From Boswellia sacra (lineage: Eukaryota > Streptophyta > Magnoliopsida > Sapindales > Burseraceae), in NCBI GenBank assembly GCA_013180625.2, contig SNVD02006272.1, positions 1 through 64,000 of the forward strand: 64,000 bases of DNA, written 5' to 3'. The notes beneath the pieces were generated by a model. That model did not search any database, had not been told where the DNA came from, and saw nothing but the letters and a program-made list of their open reading frames with translations. The position numbers and the translations under genes were made by a program. Below, piece by piece: positions 51,381-62,782 of this stretch (its first letter is position 1; every line of letters starts with the position of its first letter).

Positions 51381-53049
51381 CTATTTAAGTGGACTGTATG
51401 TCAACATGAGATATTCTTATTTGGTATACTCTAGTGGAGGTCTGATCTTGATCTGAGCGAGTCAAATGACTTGTAGCTAACTTCCCGAACGTATCTCTGA
51501 AAGGATGAGGGCAGTTTAGGTTTCGAAGCGAGGGATCAGATTGCCACAATGCCAAAAGAGGCTTTGACACAATGTCGTGGTGGCAAGCGCTCAGTGGGAT
51601 GAAAGCCTCATTCACATCTGGGTTGTTGATATTTTTTTTTAATTTTTTAGGGTTTGAACTCCACTGAAGATTAATGGTGAGAGGGGTCTCTATCTCCTCT
51701 TTAAGTGCTCTCTTTGCCCCTATTTTCTTGTTGGCTAGCAAGACAGTTATTTCGTCTTGAATTTTCTTTTGATAAGGTAAGGTTTTGCCGTTCTGGGGTT
51801 TTTTTGTTCTTTTTGTCAAAAAAAAACAAAAATAATTTTATTGATATTAATAATCTATAAAAATATTATAATAATTTTAATATTAATAATTATGTTAACA
51901 CGAATTTTAAGAAAATTAAAAAGCAAAAGTTACATTATTATTAGATATTAGTCTATTTTTTTAATGGGACATTGATACTAATTTTAAAGTTTAGATATTA
52001 ATTTTAAAATTACACCGTAAAAAAATGAAATAATAACTACAAAAATTATAAAATTAACATAATCTAAAAAATTTTGAATACTCTTACCTTAATATCCAAT
52101 ATATATATATATTTTTTGATATAGAAGTTTTTTTTATTGGATTTTCAATTGAAGGTTTGGTTTTTAGAGCTTGCCAAATTGCTAACTCTACAATAACAGA
52201 GTATTGGTAATGAGTAAGAAAGAAAAAAATAAAAATAAAAGTACTCAAGAGATGAGATACGACACACATTTACCTTACCCTGTGACACAAGAGAAAGAGT
52301 ATTTGATCAATTGAAAAAAGTAGTTCATTTCTTTATATAGGGTAGTAATTATTACGCTAGGATGAAACCTCTTTGTGCAAGAAATCCTTAATTAGGAATT
52401 CTATTTATTAATTATTTAATATGGGATATTAATTATTACTCTAGAAAATTTATGTATATCATAAATTTATATTTAATTAGGAAGCATTATTTTTCCCAAT
52501 TTATGGGATATACAATTAATTAAATAGAATGAAACAAAGGAAGTTGTGGACCCATCAATTTAAAATATCAATAATATCCTATATGAATTTAGTTGTGTAA
52601 AAGAGTTGGGGAGACTGAAATAGTAAGATCAAATATATAATATTTATTTAATACATTGTAAAAAATAGAATTTAGGAAAAAAATTGGGCCTGGTGGGGCC
52701 CAGGCCCTGAGGCCCAAACTGAGTTTTGCACTATCTGTGGAAAATATGGCAGGTTGTTTTGTGAGGTTTCTCTTTGTGGGCTTTTGATTTTGGAGATGGG
52801 TTTTGTTCATAATGACATAATGATGTTGAGTTCATGCTGTGATCAACCGCGGACTGCAGTTCGAGGGTCTTGACTCTAAGTTTCTACTGTCATTTTGAAG
52901 TGATTCTTTTTTGTTGACTAGGGATTAATCGGTTTGGGTTCAAAGGATTGAAAGGGCACTTCTTTCAAAATTGGCGAGACTCTTTGTGTGTAGATCATCC
53001 GTCGATCGTCTATGTTGAAGTTGAATTTGGACGTGGCATGGAGATATGC
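51381..53049. other. Intergenic DNA
   Basis: AT-rich. The 144-codon open frame on the minus strand at 51385-51819 begins with TTG and contains no Met, so it is not called a gene. A short stretch 52681-52720 is GC-rich (GGGCCTGGTGGGGCCCAGG). Confidence 0.5.
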
Positions 53050-53439
53050 AATTTGGGGAAGAAGTAGAGTGAAAATTGAAGGAGAAATAATCTTTTTACT
53101 AAAAGATCAAAAAACAATAACAACCAAATCTGAAAATAACATAACTAAAGGTTCCTATTTATAGGACCTTAAAGTATAGTTCTACTAGGAAATAAAATCC
53201 TATTAGGAAATAGAATCATAATCCTAGTTTAACTAGAAAATACCAAAATTAAATCTTAAATAAAATAGTAAACTATTAATTTAGGAAAATAACTCAAATT
53301 AGGATTACTCCCAATTTAGGAAGACAAAATCCCTAATAATAGTCAAAATCCCTAATAATAGTCAAAATCCCTAATTTATTAAAATCCCTAAAATCAAAAT
53401 TATAAATTCCTGATTTATAATCTAATACGTCCTACATCA
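53050..53439 (-). repeat. 3' LTR of the gypsy-type element, truncated
   Basis: Very similar to 55745-56112. It carries one extra copy of a 17-bp unit (CCCTAATAATAGTCAAA) at about 53331-53365. The outer ~85 bp (minus-strand 3' end) are missing and unrelated DNA follows, so no target duplication can be checked. Confidence 0.88.
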
Positions 53440-53496
53440 ATTCTCTCCCTCTTGAAAAACTCGACTCCTGACGAGTTGGCTAGAAAAAAAACTCCA

Positions 53497-55474
53497 TCAA
53501 AACGCCGGAGGTGGATGTGCCAAACGAACAAGGAAACGGCCAAGTATATCACGAACATAGCATAAATTCTTCAAGAGCTGGGACAAGAAAATAGGCCCTG
53601 CAAGCATGAGACAAGAAAGCATTGGAGGCTTGACATGGCCTCGGTAAGCACACGATTCTTCCTCTTTAACCATTGAACTAAAAGTTAATTCCATAAGCAC
53701 ACGAGATAAAGAAGCATGCAATTCAAGCCTAGGGATGGGCATAGGTTGAAGAAGCAAAGTTAAAGAGCTATAGTTGCTTGACTTTTGGGTAGTGGGCTTG
53801 GCAGGCTTTAAAGTGATGGTTGTACCATTGTGTGAAAAATGATAGGTGTTATCTCTCCCACGATTGGTAACATTCATGTCATAAAGCCAAGGTCTTCCAA
53901 GAAGAATATGAGCTACATCCATAGGAGCAACATCACAATATATGTTGGCATGATAAGATCCAAATATTAGAGGAACTAAGCACCTTTCAGTGACATCCAA
54001 AGAAGTTTTATCAATCCAAGCTACTTTAAAAGGATGTGGATGGGGTTCGGTTGTAAGTTGTAGCCTAGAAATTGCGGATTTAGAAACCACATTCATAGCA
54101 CTTCCACTATCAATCACTAACTTACAAACCCTTCCCTTACAAGGAATGAAAGTATGGAAAATGTTATTACGTCTCCAATCTTCTTTCTTTGGCATGGCTA
54201 AAATATTTCTCACAACATTAATTTGAGGTATATCATCATCTAACCCCAAATCTTCATCAGTAGCTTCTAAAGATTCAAGAATCTCTCCTATGGGTGGGTC
54301 ATGTATTTCTTCTAGCACTAAAGTGCGATGAGGACAACGAGAAGTAATATGACCTTTGACATGACAATGGTGACACACAATTTGGGAATTACTAGGATAA
54401 GAACTAGAATTGGCAAATGACCTTTCCCTATTTGTGTTTGTTTGGGTAGTCTTGGGTTGGAAAAAAGTGTTTGAGTTCTCAAAGGATCTTGATAAAAGTG
54501 ATTACATGGGAGTTTGCTTCGGGTTAGGATATTGAAGAAAATGTTCCACTTCAATGGCTTTGTAGTAGGCTTCATCTAAAGTCGTTGGGGAATGCAAATT
54601 AACTAGCCGTTGAATATTAAAGCGGAGCCCATGGATAAACCTAGACCTAGTGATGTCATCCTCTTCAGAAATCCCACTCCTAACCATAAGATTATTGAAC
54701 TTATGTAGGTAATCAGTGACACTCAAAGATCCTTGTTTAAGATTAAACATTTGTGAAAGCAATTGGGTTTTGTAAGTAGGGGGTACATACTTTCTGTGTA
54801 ACCTAGACTTCATGTCATCCCAAGTAAGAACTTTCCCTTCACGCTCTACCTCTCGCTCTACAATTTGCCAATGTTGTTTTGCAAGCCCGACCAACTTAAG
54901 TTTAGCAAGACGAATTTGTAACTCATCTGATATGTTAAACCACCCAAAATATTCCTCTATAGCAGCTACCTAATCTAAGAATGCATTAGGATCCATCCTA
55001 CCATCAAATTCAGAGATATCTTGTTTAATATGTTTAGTGACATTGTCATACTCATCTTTTAATGCTTTATCACTATGCTTAACATGTTTACGACTACCCT
55101 CCTCGCAACTTTCGGCTTTTTCAAGATCAACTTCTAGCTTAGAGATATTATTTTCACCTATAAGAATTTCCTCTTTTTTTGGAGTTGTACCCAAAATCCC
55201 TTTATCCTTTTGATCCTTATGCTTAGGAGATGGCTCTAAGTTAGGGCTTTGTAGGGTGAGAAAAGAAGCTTGTAAGGATTTTACAATTGCTAATGTTTCT
55301 ACAATCCTATTATCCATGGCCTCCATTCTATTTTCCAAAGCATCAACCCTTAACGTTTGTCCTATTTTCTGAGGCTTGTATCATTAGCTGGACTGTTTCT
55401 AATATTTCAGGTTGTTGGACTGAGGTTTCAGATATGTCAGGGTCTTCAGTTTGATTTTTCTTGTTTCTAGTCAT
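53497..55474 (-). pseudogene. gypsy Gag-protease polyprotein
   Basis: The likely start is the ATG at 55474 (MTRNKKNQTEDPDISE). A frameshift near 55350 leads to VDALENRMEAMDNR. The Gag domain (Retrotrans_gag type) reads LVGLAKQHWQIVEREV and YKTQLLSQMFNLKQGS, and further on RSRFIHGLRFNIQRLV. A CCHC knuckle, CHHCHVKGHITSRCP, precedes a retropepsin-like domain with LVIDSGSAMNVVS, the active-site D-S-G, and HILLGRPWLYDMNV. A Trp codon has become TAG near 54968 (AFLD*VAAIEE), and another stop lies near 54502. The last ~70 residues match nothing known. Confidence 0.85.
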
Positions 55475-55663
55475 GATAATAGGATAAGATTCGGCTAAAT
55501 TGATGCAAAATTACTGAAATTTTTTTTTTTTAGAGAGGTGATGGAAGATGAAATTGGGATAAAGTAAGTTAATGGTGGTAGGAGGTTTAAGGTTTATAGG
55601 TTGAACAAAAATTTAAAGGATAAATAGTACAAGAGGGGATCAAAACCACGCTCTGATACCAAT

Positions 55664-56112
55664 TGATGAGGAACGAGGTTCCTCAAATTAACAGAAAGGG
55701 AGGGAGATGTAGACAGAGGAAAGGGGAGAAATAATAGAAGAAATTTGGGGAAGAAGTAGAGTGAAAATTGAGGGAGAAATAATCTTTTTACTAAAAGATC
55801 AAAAAACAATAACAACTAAATCTGAAAATAACATAACTAAAGGTTGCTATTTATAGGACCTTAAAGTATAGTTCTACTAGGAAATAAAATCCTATTAGGA
55901 AATAGAATCATAATCCTAGTTTAACTAGAAAATACTAAAATTAAATCTTAAATAAAATAGTAAACTATTAATTTAGGAAAATGACTCAAATTAGGATTAC
56001 TCCCAATTTAGGAAGTCAAAATCCCTAATAATAGTCAAAATCTCTAATTTATTAAAATCCCTAAAATCAAAATTATAAATTCCTAATTTATAATCTAATA
56101 CGTCCTACATCA
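55664..56112 (-). repeat. 5' LTR of the gypsy-type element
   Basis: 449 bp, TGATGTAGGACG to CCTCATCA on the minus strand. A canonical TATA box, CTATAAATAG, lies at 55847-55856 on the minus strand. Confidence 0.9.
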
Positions 56113-56283
56113 GTTTGACATGCACAAGAAGCTGCTGCAACGAACTCACCTTCTGTTGTTGACAAAGTGACTATTGGTTGTTTCTTTGATGACCATAAAA
56201 CTGTTGTAGAACTCATCGTAAATACATACTCGAATGTCCTTTTTTTGTCATCCAAATCTCCTACATAATCACTATCTGTGAAC
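56113..56283 (-). pseudogene. copia RNase H fragment, inverted
   Basis: The minus strand reads TDSDYVGDLDDKKR, then SSKKQPIVTLSTTEGEFVAAA, abbreviated here to SSKKQPIVTLSTTEGEF, a C-family RNase H piece. It is an inverted copy of the plus-strand segment 56760-56920. The gypsy element is joined at its end. Confidence 0.8.
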
Positions 56284-57079
56284 CTGAATATAACAAAAAT
56301 CTGTTTAGTTATTTGGATGAATCCTTCAAAAATTTTGTTAAGTTTGGTGATGAATCAACAATTTTCAGTTATAGAAGAAGGGAGGAGTTCTTTCCAAGCT
56401 AAGGTAAATTCTCATTTAATCTCTAATGTTTTGTATGTTCCAGAGTTGAAAACTAATCTTTTTAATGTTAGAAAGCTTCAAGACAAGGGCTATGAGATTT
56501 CTATTAAGAATGGAGTCTGTCATGTCCAAGATAACAGAATGAGTTTAATACCCCAAGCGAAAATGATAGCAGACTGGATGTTTCTACTGTATCTCCATCA
56601 CATTAATCACTTATGTCTTGCTGAAAAATTAGAAAAAATAACATGGTTGTGGCATTACCGCTATGGTCATATTGATTTTGGTGGGTTACAACACTTGCAA
56701 CAAAAACAATATGGTCTGTTTTATAAAATGAAACATAACTCTGTTATGTTTGGGTTCATAGATAGTGATTATGTAGGAGTTTTGGATGACAGAAAAAGCA
56801 CATCCGGATATATGTTTATGATGGGTTCTACAGCAGTTTCATAGTTATCAAAGAAGCAACCAATAGTCACTTTGTCAACAACAGAAGCTAAGTTCGTTGC
56901 AGCAACTTCTTGTGTATGTCAAACACTTTGGTTGAGAAAGATTCTTGAGGAACTTCAGTTCAAGCAACTAAGTTTTACTGAAATATTTTGTGACAATAGT
57001 TCAGCTATTAAGATTTCAATGAATCCTGTTTTATATGGAAGATGCAAGCACATAGATGTGAGATATCATTTCTTGCATG
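56284..57079 (+). pseudogene. Copia C-type relic: protease/pre-integrase fused to RNase H
   Basis: 56285-56700 matches element C from the protease (YLDESFKNFVKFGDEST) to the pre-integrase (LWHYRYGHIDFGGLQHLQQK). It then passes directly to RNase H (YGLFYKMKHNSVMFGF, DDRKSTSGYMFMMGS). Integrase core and RT have been deleted between. A TAG follows AVS near 56842. RNase H continues (TEAKFVAATSCVCQTLWLRK, DNSSAIKISMNPVLYG) to RYHFLH, where the CACTA element begins. The rest of the gene resumes at 62783. Confidence 0.88.
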
Positions 57080-58406
57080 CACTACAAGAATTTTTTGCAT
57101 ATTTGTCACTTCGTAAATTTTTTATTTGGCAGCTTTTAAAAAAGTGATAAATTTAAACATGTCTTAAAAGTCAAATCTATCAATTCATCTTATTTGTCAC
57201 TTTTTGTCTTATTCAATCACATATATATCACATTTTTATAAAAATTTGACAAGTATGAAAAAATGTAATTAATTTTTTCTTTTCCCTCTCAAATTTCCTT
57301 CTTTCTTTTCATTTTTTCTTTCAAATATGTGAATATAATATTTAAAATATGTGAATATAATATTTAAAATTTCAATAAATTTATCTAAATATAATTAAAC
57401 AATATAATTTTATTTTTAATCTAAAATTAAAAATAATTTTTAAAAATCTTTAAATTAAAGATAACATTATTATATGTATGAAAAGAATAAATTTTTAAAT
57501 ATTAAATTTTAGAAAAATGAATTTTTAAATGTGAAAATTTTATGAAATAAATAAAACTTTCGCGGGCGAATATTTACTCTTTCAATATCTATTTTCGTTG
57601 TAGGGTCAGATGTCGTCGTAGACCGTGACGAATTCATCCAATCGAAATCAGCCGCATAAAGGTTGCAGGTGCCTTAGGACTTACCGTAATAGGAAATCTG
57701 GATTTTAATCGCCGCCTTTTCTTTGATTCTTCTTTTTTCTTTAATCTGGGAGATAATCCCCAATAACCAGGTATGGAAGCTATAATTAATTGTAAACCAC
57801 GATCGAATTTATGGAAGCATTGGTTTATACATTCCTCTTAGTCTCGACTCTAGGGATCATTTATTTTTTAATTTCAAAGTGATGAAAATCACATTAATTA
57901 ATTGCTTTGATGAAAATTAAGCAATTAAAAATATCAAAAAAATTATTTTGTAATAATATAACATTTTAAATATGTAAAAAATTATTATAATTTATTTTAA
58001 AAATTAAATTAAAACATTTAGTGCTCTAAAAATTATAAAAAATTAGGCTAATGGTGTAAATGAAAAAGTTTGAAATATAGCAATTGAATTGGGGATGATT
58101 TTGATAACTTTTAATAGTTATGGATTTCCTAGAATTTTACAATTCTATATAAAGAAAAGAAAAAAAACCCTATATCTAAATCCCTAATTTTCCTATGTCT
58201 TCCTATGCCGCCTCCCACTCCACCGTCCTCTGGAAGAGATCGACTCAAGCCTCCGCTTCACTGGCTGTCTCTCCCTAATTCTCTCTCTCTCATTCACTTA
58301 TTACGCATTCATGCACGCAATTGACAAATCATTCTAATTTCATCGTAAAATTCGTGAAAGAGCCAAATTCGAAGCCGAAACCCTAACTTCTTCTCGACGA
58401 CGACGA

Positions 58407-58604
58407 ATGCAGTTTGAGTCGACTATGAAGGAGGATCTGTGCCCTCCCTTACAAGAGAATGTCGCCACAACTGAAGACTGGCGGAAGGCGCTCAACAAGG
58501 TCGTCCCCACCATCATCATCCTCTGTACCAACGCCTGTCAGGCCTTTGATACCGAGCCCGCTGGTGCCAGCTACGCCACCGGCTTCTTCGTTGACAAGCG
58601 ACGT
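58407..58604 (+). pseudogene. Captured fragment of DEG7 (Protease Do-like 7), N-terminal exon
   Basis: From the ATG at 58407 (MQFESTMKEDL) the frame matches the N-terminus of plant DEG7, a nuclear Deg/HtrA-type serine protease: NVATTEDWRKALNKVVP, then ACQAFDTEPAGASYATGF and VDKRR. Similarity ends at 58604, where DEG7 would go on to the catalytic His region; none of the catalytic triad is present. The open frame runs on into unrelated sequence to about 58711. The leader (58150-58406), with AAACCCTAACTTC-like sequence, may be the captured 5'UTR. Confidence 0.88.
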
Positions 58605-58816
58605 TGTGTAAGAAATTGTGTGAAGCGTGTTGTGGTGATTGTATCTTCAGTTATAATCTTCCAAACGCTTGTTTCGCCCATAAACTCTCTTGGTAAGTTA
58701 AGTTATAGCTTGTAGCCAAATGGAAAGTGGTGAGACTACCATATTTTCTCTCCTCATGCCTCATGGAATTTCCTGTGTCTCTTGTTTTAATAACAATTTC
58801 CTCATGAAATTTTGTT

Positions 58817-58991
58817 ATCGGTGGAGAGGGGTGGGATGCTTCATCTTTTACTGTTCTTAATCAACAGTATAAACGTATGAAGAGGAACGTATGGTGGTAA
58901 AGTTGTTCCTGGGCCTACGGACACTACTGCTGCAAAGCATTTGTCCCATGCATATGGCACATTGGCAGATAAAGTGGCTACCATAGCTCAG
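58817..58991 (+). pseudogene. Captured fragment of SDP6 (FAD-dependent glycerol-3-phosphate dehydrogenase)
   Basis: The plus-strand reading GGEGWDASSFTVLNQQYKRM, then one extra A that shifts the frame, then TYGGKVVPGPTDTTAAKH and LSHAYGTLADKVATIAQ, matches a C-terminal part of plant mitochondrial FAD-GPDH (SDP6). Similarity ends at CAG 58991, a probable exon border. It is too short and frameshifted to be active. Confidence 0.85.
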
Positions 58992-60157
58992 TTTGGTTTG
59001 TTTTGTCTTGCTCTATTTTATGGCTCATTTTTCTTGTTGGTGCACTTGATTCTTTTCTTGCGGTTAGCTTTAAATGGGAAATTTCTGTTCAAATGCAGTT
59101 TTTGATGTCACAGAGCCATGCGATAGGGCACATAAATCTTCCTTATAGACAGACTCAAAATGGGAATTATGTTGTATATTTTCTAGTTAAGTATTCTAAA
59201 AATAAAACATTTTTTTGTCATTTTGTGTATAAATTATGGAAAGTGTTTCTTCATCAAGCAATTTCGGTCGATGGGACATATTTACATTTAATTCTCTAAG
59301 AAAATGAACATGAGTACATGACATAAAAGTAAAAGCTAGATTGACGTGAAATTTAAAAAAGAAAATAGTTTTGAATAATTATTTCTTTGCAAAAGCTTTT
59401 TGTTATAAATAATTCTACCCTACCCATATAATTAATTTTTAACTTGATATGACATATTAGATGTATAATCATAAATTTCTCACTTATTATTACTTTGTAT
59501 TCAACTAATAATATTTTATTAGGTTAAATTATATGAAGTGATCATATTATAATATTACTTTCTGTGTTACACCTTAGTGCTTTAAATATTTATATATAAG
59601 GGTAGATAGCTCATCATTAATAATGATTAAAGCAGGAGAAAAAAAAAACTTGAAATCCATAATGACTTGTTTGTCATGGCAAGCAATTTTGCTTATTTTC
59701 TTGAGCTTTTCCGAAAGCTAAATTATTAGTCAACATTGAATAGAAGACTTGAAGCAACAAACTTTGTATTTTCCACACGGGATTGAATTATAGTACTCCA
59801 ATTTAATAATAATATTTTCCTTGAAAGTCTTTTAATTTAATGCATATTCTGAGCAGTCCAAGTCTAAACGGAATTCTATTAAATCAAGGACTTATTAAAG
59901 CGGAATAATTTTGCTAGAGAAATTATTTTAATCTAAAAATGAAAAAATTAATCAAGTAACGATGTGCCCTTGATAACAGGATTAACAGTTATAAATTTGA
60001 CATAGACAAGAGAGAACAATTCCAAGCACTAGCCAACCAAGGTTGCAGCCTCCAAAAATTGCTTCTACAGTTCCACTCCTTCGTGTTCATCTCTCTTTGA
60101 ACACAAAGCGAAATACGTAAATTTCATTGACAGGCTTAGCTTAATTGTGTAGTGTCA

Positions 60158-60870
60158 ATGCAGGCAAGCTATCAACCTTCTCTTTTCTTCTCTTTCTTGT
60201 TACTACTGTGATTGACAATTTGATCTGAAAGATGCTAAATAGTACTGTATGTTCATGACTTGCAGAAATTGGTCACCTTTTTCATTGCAACAACTTTTCT
60301 CTGTAGCCTTTCCTCTGCTTCGAAGGTTCTCAACTTTCACACATCAAACTGTTTAGAAAATTTCTTTTTGCTTTTTTTGCTCTTCATAGGGTGTGTGATT
60401 ATTTATAATATGATTCCGAGAAGACAAGCAGGAGGGGCAAACATGTGTCAAAGATGGAAATTGTGATTTCGGGTTGCACTGTGAAACTTGTGTTGCTAAT
60501 AGAAATGTGCGGCCAAGATGCACCAGAATCCAGCCACTAAACTCCACCTCACAGGTTCGTTTTTTTCCTCCTTTTTACATGATTTATAATTGTGTATGCA
60601 TTCATGGCAGCATAGTTATGTGTAATTTATGTGTTTACATGGTTTATGTTATCTGCATGCATGTATGGCAGCATTGATTACATATGTTCTTGGTATGTTT
60701 GTGATTTTTATGTGATTTTCCAACTTGATCAGGTGAAGGGATTGCCATTTAATAGGTACTCGTGGCTGACCACTCACAGCTCGTTTGCCAAACTTGATGT
60801 GAAGTCACAAGCTGGAAATGTAGTTGTTGCTCTAACAAATCAGCAGGACTCCATAACCAGCCAACTCAAT
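60158..60870 (+). pseudogene. Captured fragment of a PI-PLC X-domain protein gene, introns kept
   Basis: Three to four exon pieces. The first is possibly ATGCAG (60158-60163) with a GC-AG intron. Next, 60266-60325 gives a signal-peptide-like KLVTFFIATTFLCSLSSASK. About 60424-60554 gives GQTCVKDGNCDFGLHCETCV and RPRCTRIQPLNSTSQ. Then 60733-60870 gives VKGLPFNRYSWLTTHSSFAK and NQQDSITSQLN. Together they match the start of plant PI-PLC X domain-containing proteins (At5g67130-like): secretory signal, Cys-rich stretch, then the X domain with its first His (TTHSSF). Most of the X domain is missing. Retained introns with GT/AG borders show capture from genomic DNA. Confidence 0.88.
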
Positions 60871-62183
60871 GTATGTTAATTTCTCTTCTTCAGTTCTTCT
60901 CTGCTTTAATGTGAACATTTAATGGAGTATAAAATTTATGTTCTAAGGGGTGGCTATTATTATATGTTAAAATGCATATTTGGCAACATGTAATATCCGT
61001 TTGTTTGTTAAATCTAGTTGTCGAAAATTGAAGCTTTGAAATGGTAGTTGAGCCATATCTGAATAGTGTGGTCGGTCATGTGCAGGGGGCATGGACACGC
61101 TTCTGGTTGCATTGAAGAACATTTTTTTGTTGGATGTAATTAACAACTTGGTTTTAATTAATTTTAGAATTAGATCCGCAAAGTAAATGGTCAAATTTTA
61201 TAATAATATGAATATGAAAGAATTATATATGTAAGTATTCAACTATAACGTTTATGTCTTTAATTAACATTTAGATTGTAGATATATTCTAATCAATCAT
61301 GTGGTGGCTACTTGGGGACAAAGAAGGGAAAATATTTAAACCCCTAAAAAATCTTTGTTGGCTAGAATTTCCAGGTATATAGGTAGTGATTGTTTGTACT
61401 ATTTTTTCATTTTGAAAGGCTTTTCACCTACTCTTTGTTGATTAATTATGTGTTAGGTGTAGTATGAACATTTCTTTTTTTCTTTTTTTATTGAAAGGAG
61501 AAAAGAATAGAAGATGATAATCTTAGAGAAACGAATAGTGGTGAAATGCATAAAGAAGCTTATGTGAATTTGTGTCAGAGAAGTCACAGCATAATTTTTT
61601 GTTTTTCTCGAGAAAAATGTGTGTGTGTGTGTGTGAATCACATGTGACTCTTGATTTAAGCATGGCAAGCTATATGATTGTTCAACTTGCACTAAGCTCA
61701 TGTTAGTATTACAGATTGTTTTAAAGATTTTGTGTTGGAAATAGTGTTAGCAAACTTCCTTATAGACAGACTTAAAGTCCCGAATATGCTTTTGTAGGGT
61801 AGTGTTATGAAAGTAGGTTGCCTAAGTGTTCTTATTGTAAGTACTGAGTAGTTATCACTTATCGTGTTCTTATTCCAAGTTCCAATATAGGGTGCAACGA
61901 GTCCCATCCTTTGGTGGTTTTACACTTGGGATAATTTATATACATTGCTGTGCTTTGATGGTGTTGGAATGTTCATATGTGAATGACTTGTCATTTCCCA
62001 AGTTGTTTATATGCATTAGATAGAAAAAATTGGAATGTTCATATATGAATGATTTGTCATTTTCAGAGTTGTTTAGGATGCATTAAATAGAAAAATTGGA
62101 ACTGCCCTCACCTTTATATGAAATACCTTTAACATGTGTTTTTTAACTTGATTTTTTTTTAAAATATAATTTTTGGTTCTCAG

Positions 62184-62376
62184 ATCTGAGATTGATCGAT
62201 TGATTGCTCTTTTGCATTCAAGAACCACTGATATGCCAATTGCTTATGAGCAGAAGAAGCCTGAAGTGATCCTTTCAGAAGCAGTTCTATCTCACAATAG
62301 AAATGAAGCATTTTTAAGTACTCCGGTTAAAGAAAATGGAACTGGGAGCCAACTCAGGTTGACTTCTGTTAGTTAG
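62184..62376 (+). pseudogene. Captured exon of nucleoporin NUP1/NUP136
   Basis: Acceptor TTCTCAG ends at 62183; the exon reads SEIDRLIALLHSRTTDMPI and goes on to a TAG at 62374. It matches the conserved N-terminal (F)TRSEIDRLTxLLxSR segment of the plant nuclear-basket protein NUP1/NUP136. Only this exon was recognised; it lies about 400 bp from the CACTA right end. Confidence 0.75.
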
Positions 62377-62459
62377 AAAACATTGTCCGCATATTTAGTC
62401 ACTACTTGTTTAAGTAGTTACTAGTGTTATTTGGTTGTGATGATCTCTTTTTTATGTAT

Positions 62460-62765
62460 ATGCTTGTGTATACTAGTATATTTTTTTAAATACTTGGCGG
62501 TTAAAAACTGTCAAGTATATATATTTTTTTAATTTTTGAAACTGTTATACTTGGCGATTTTTGACCGCAAAGTATTCTTTTTTAATTTTTAAACATATTA
62601 TACTTGTCGGTCAAAAACCGCCAAGTATAGTCAGATGTATATTTGACACTTTGACTGATCGCCAAATATAATCAAATTGACTATATTTGGTGGTGCCATT
62701 GGTGACGCTTTTAAGACCGCCAAATATGTACATATTTGACGGTCAAAGACCGCCAAATATGATCA
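62460..62765. repeat. Subterminal repeats of the CACTA element
   Basis: At least eight copies of a motif like ATACTTGGCGGT or ATATTTGGCGGTC and their inverted forms, some paired as hairpins (for example ATTTGACGGTC with GACCGCCAAAT at 62730-62757). The left subterminal side (57090-57240) has weaker TTTGTCACTT repeats. Confidence 0.85.
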
Positions 62766-62782
62766 TTTTTCTTGTAGTGATG

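Larger units (their letters stand above)
53050..56112 (-). mobile_element. Ty3/gypsy-type element with only gag and protease
   Basis: Minus strand. 5' LTR 55664-56112, primer-binding site TGGTATCAGAGC at 55650-55661, a degenerate gag-protease frame (55474-53497), purine tract AAGAGGGAGAGAAT (53440-53453), and a 3' LTR 53050-53439 lacking about 85 bp at its outer end. There is no room for RT, RNase H or integrase. It is either an internal deletion or a TR-GAG-like non-autonomous element. It was inserted in a copia RNase H sequence whose remainder is at 56113-56283. Confidence 0.88.
57080..62779 (+). mobile_element. CACTA (En/Spm-type) element carrying fragments of four host genes
   Basis: Ends are CACTACAAGAA on the left and TTCTTGTAGTG on the right, with a 3-bp target duplication ATG (57077-57079, 62780-62782); CACTA ends and 3-bp duplications define the superfamily. 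Excision in silico rejoins a copia RNase H reading frame. The right subterminal region (62460-62765) has many TTGGCGGT/ACCGCCAA motifs in both orientations, the usual transposase-binding type of repeat. No transposase was recognised. The interior holds fragments of DEG7, SDP6, a PI-PLC X-domain gene and NUP1, all plus strand. 59000-60150 and 60871-62160 are otherwise AT-rich and unidentified; a CTTCCTTATAGACAGACT motif occurs at both about 59139 and 61759. Confidence 0.93.

Noticed and set aside
51385..51819. 144-codon minus-strand frame
   Set aside because: It begins with TTG, contains no Met and matches no family I know.
58407..58715. Intact small DEG7-like gene
   Set aside because: Only the N-terminal part is present, without the protease triad, inside a CACTA element.
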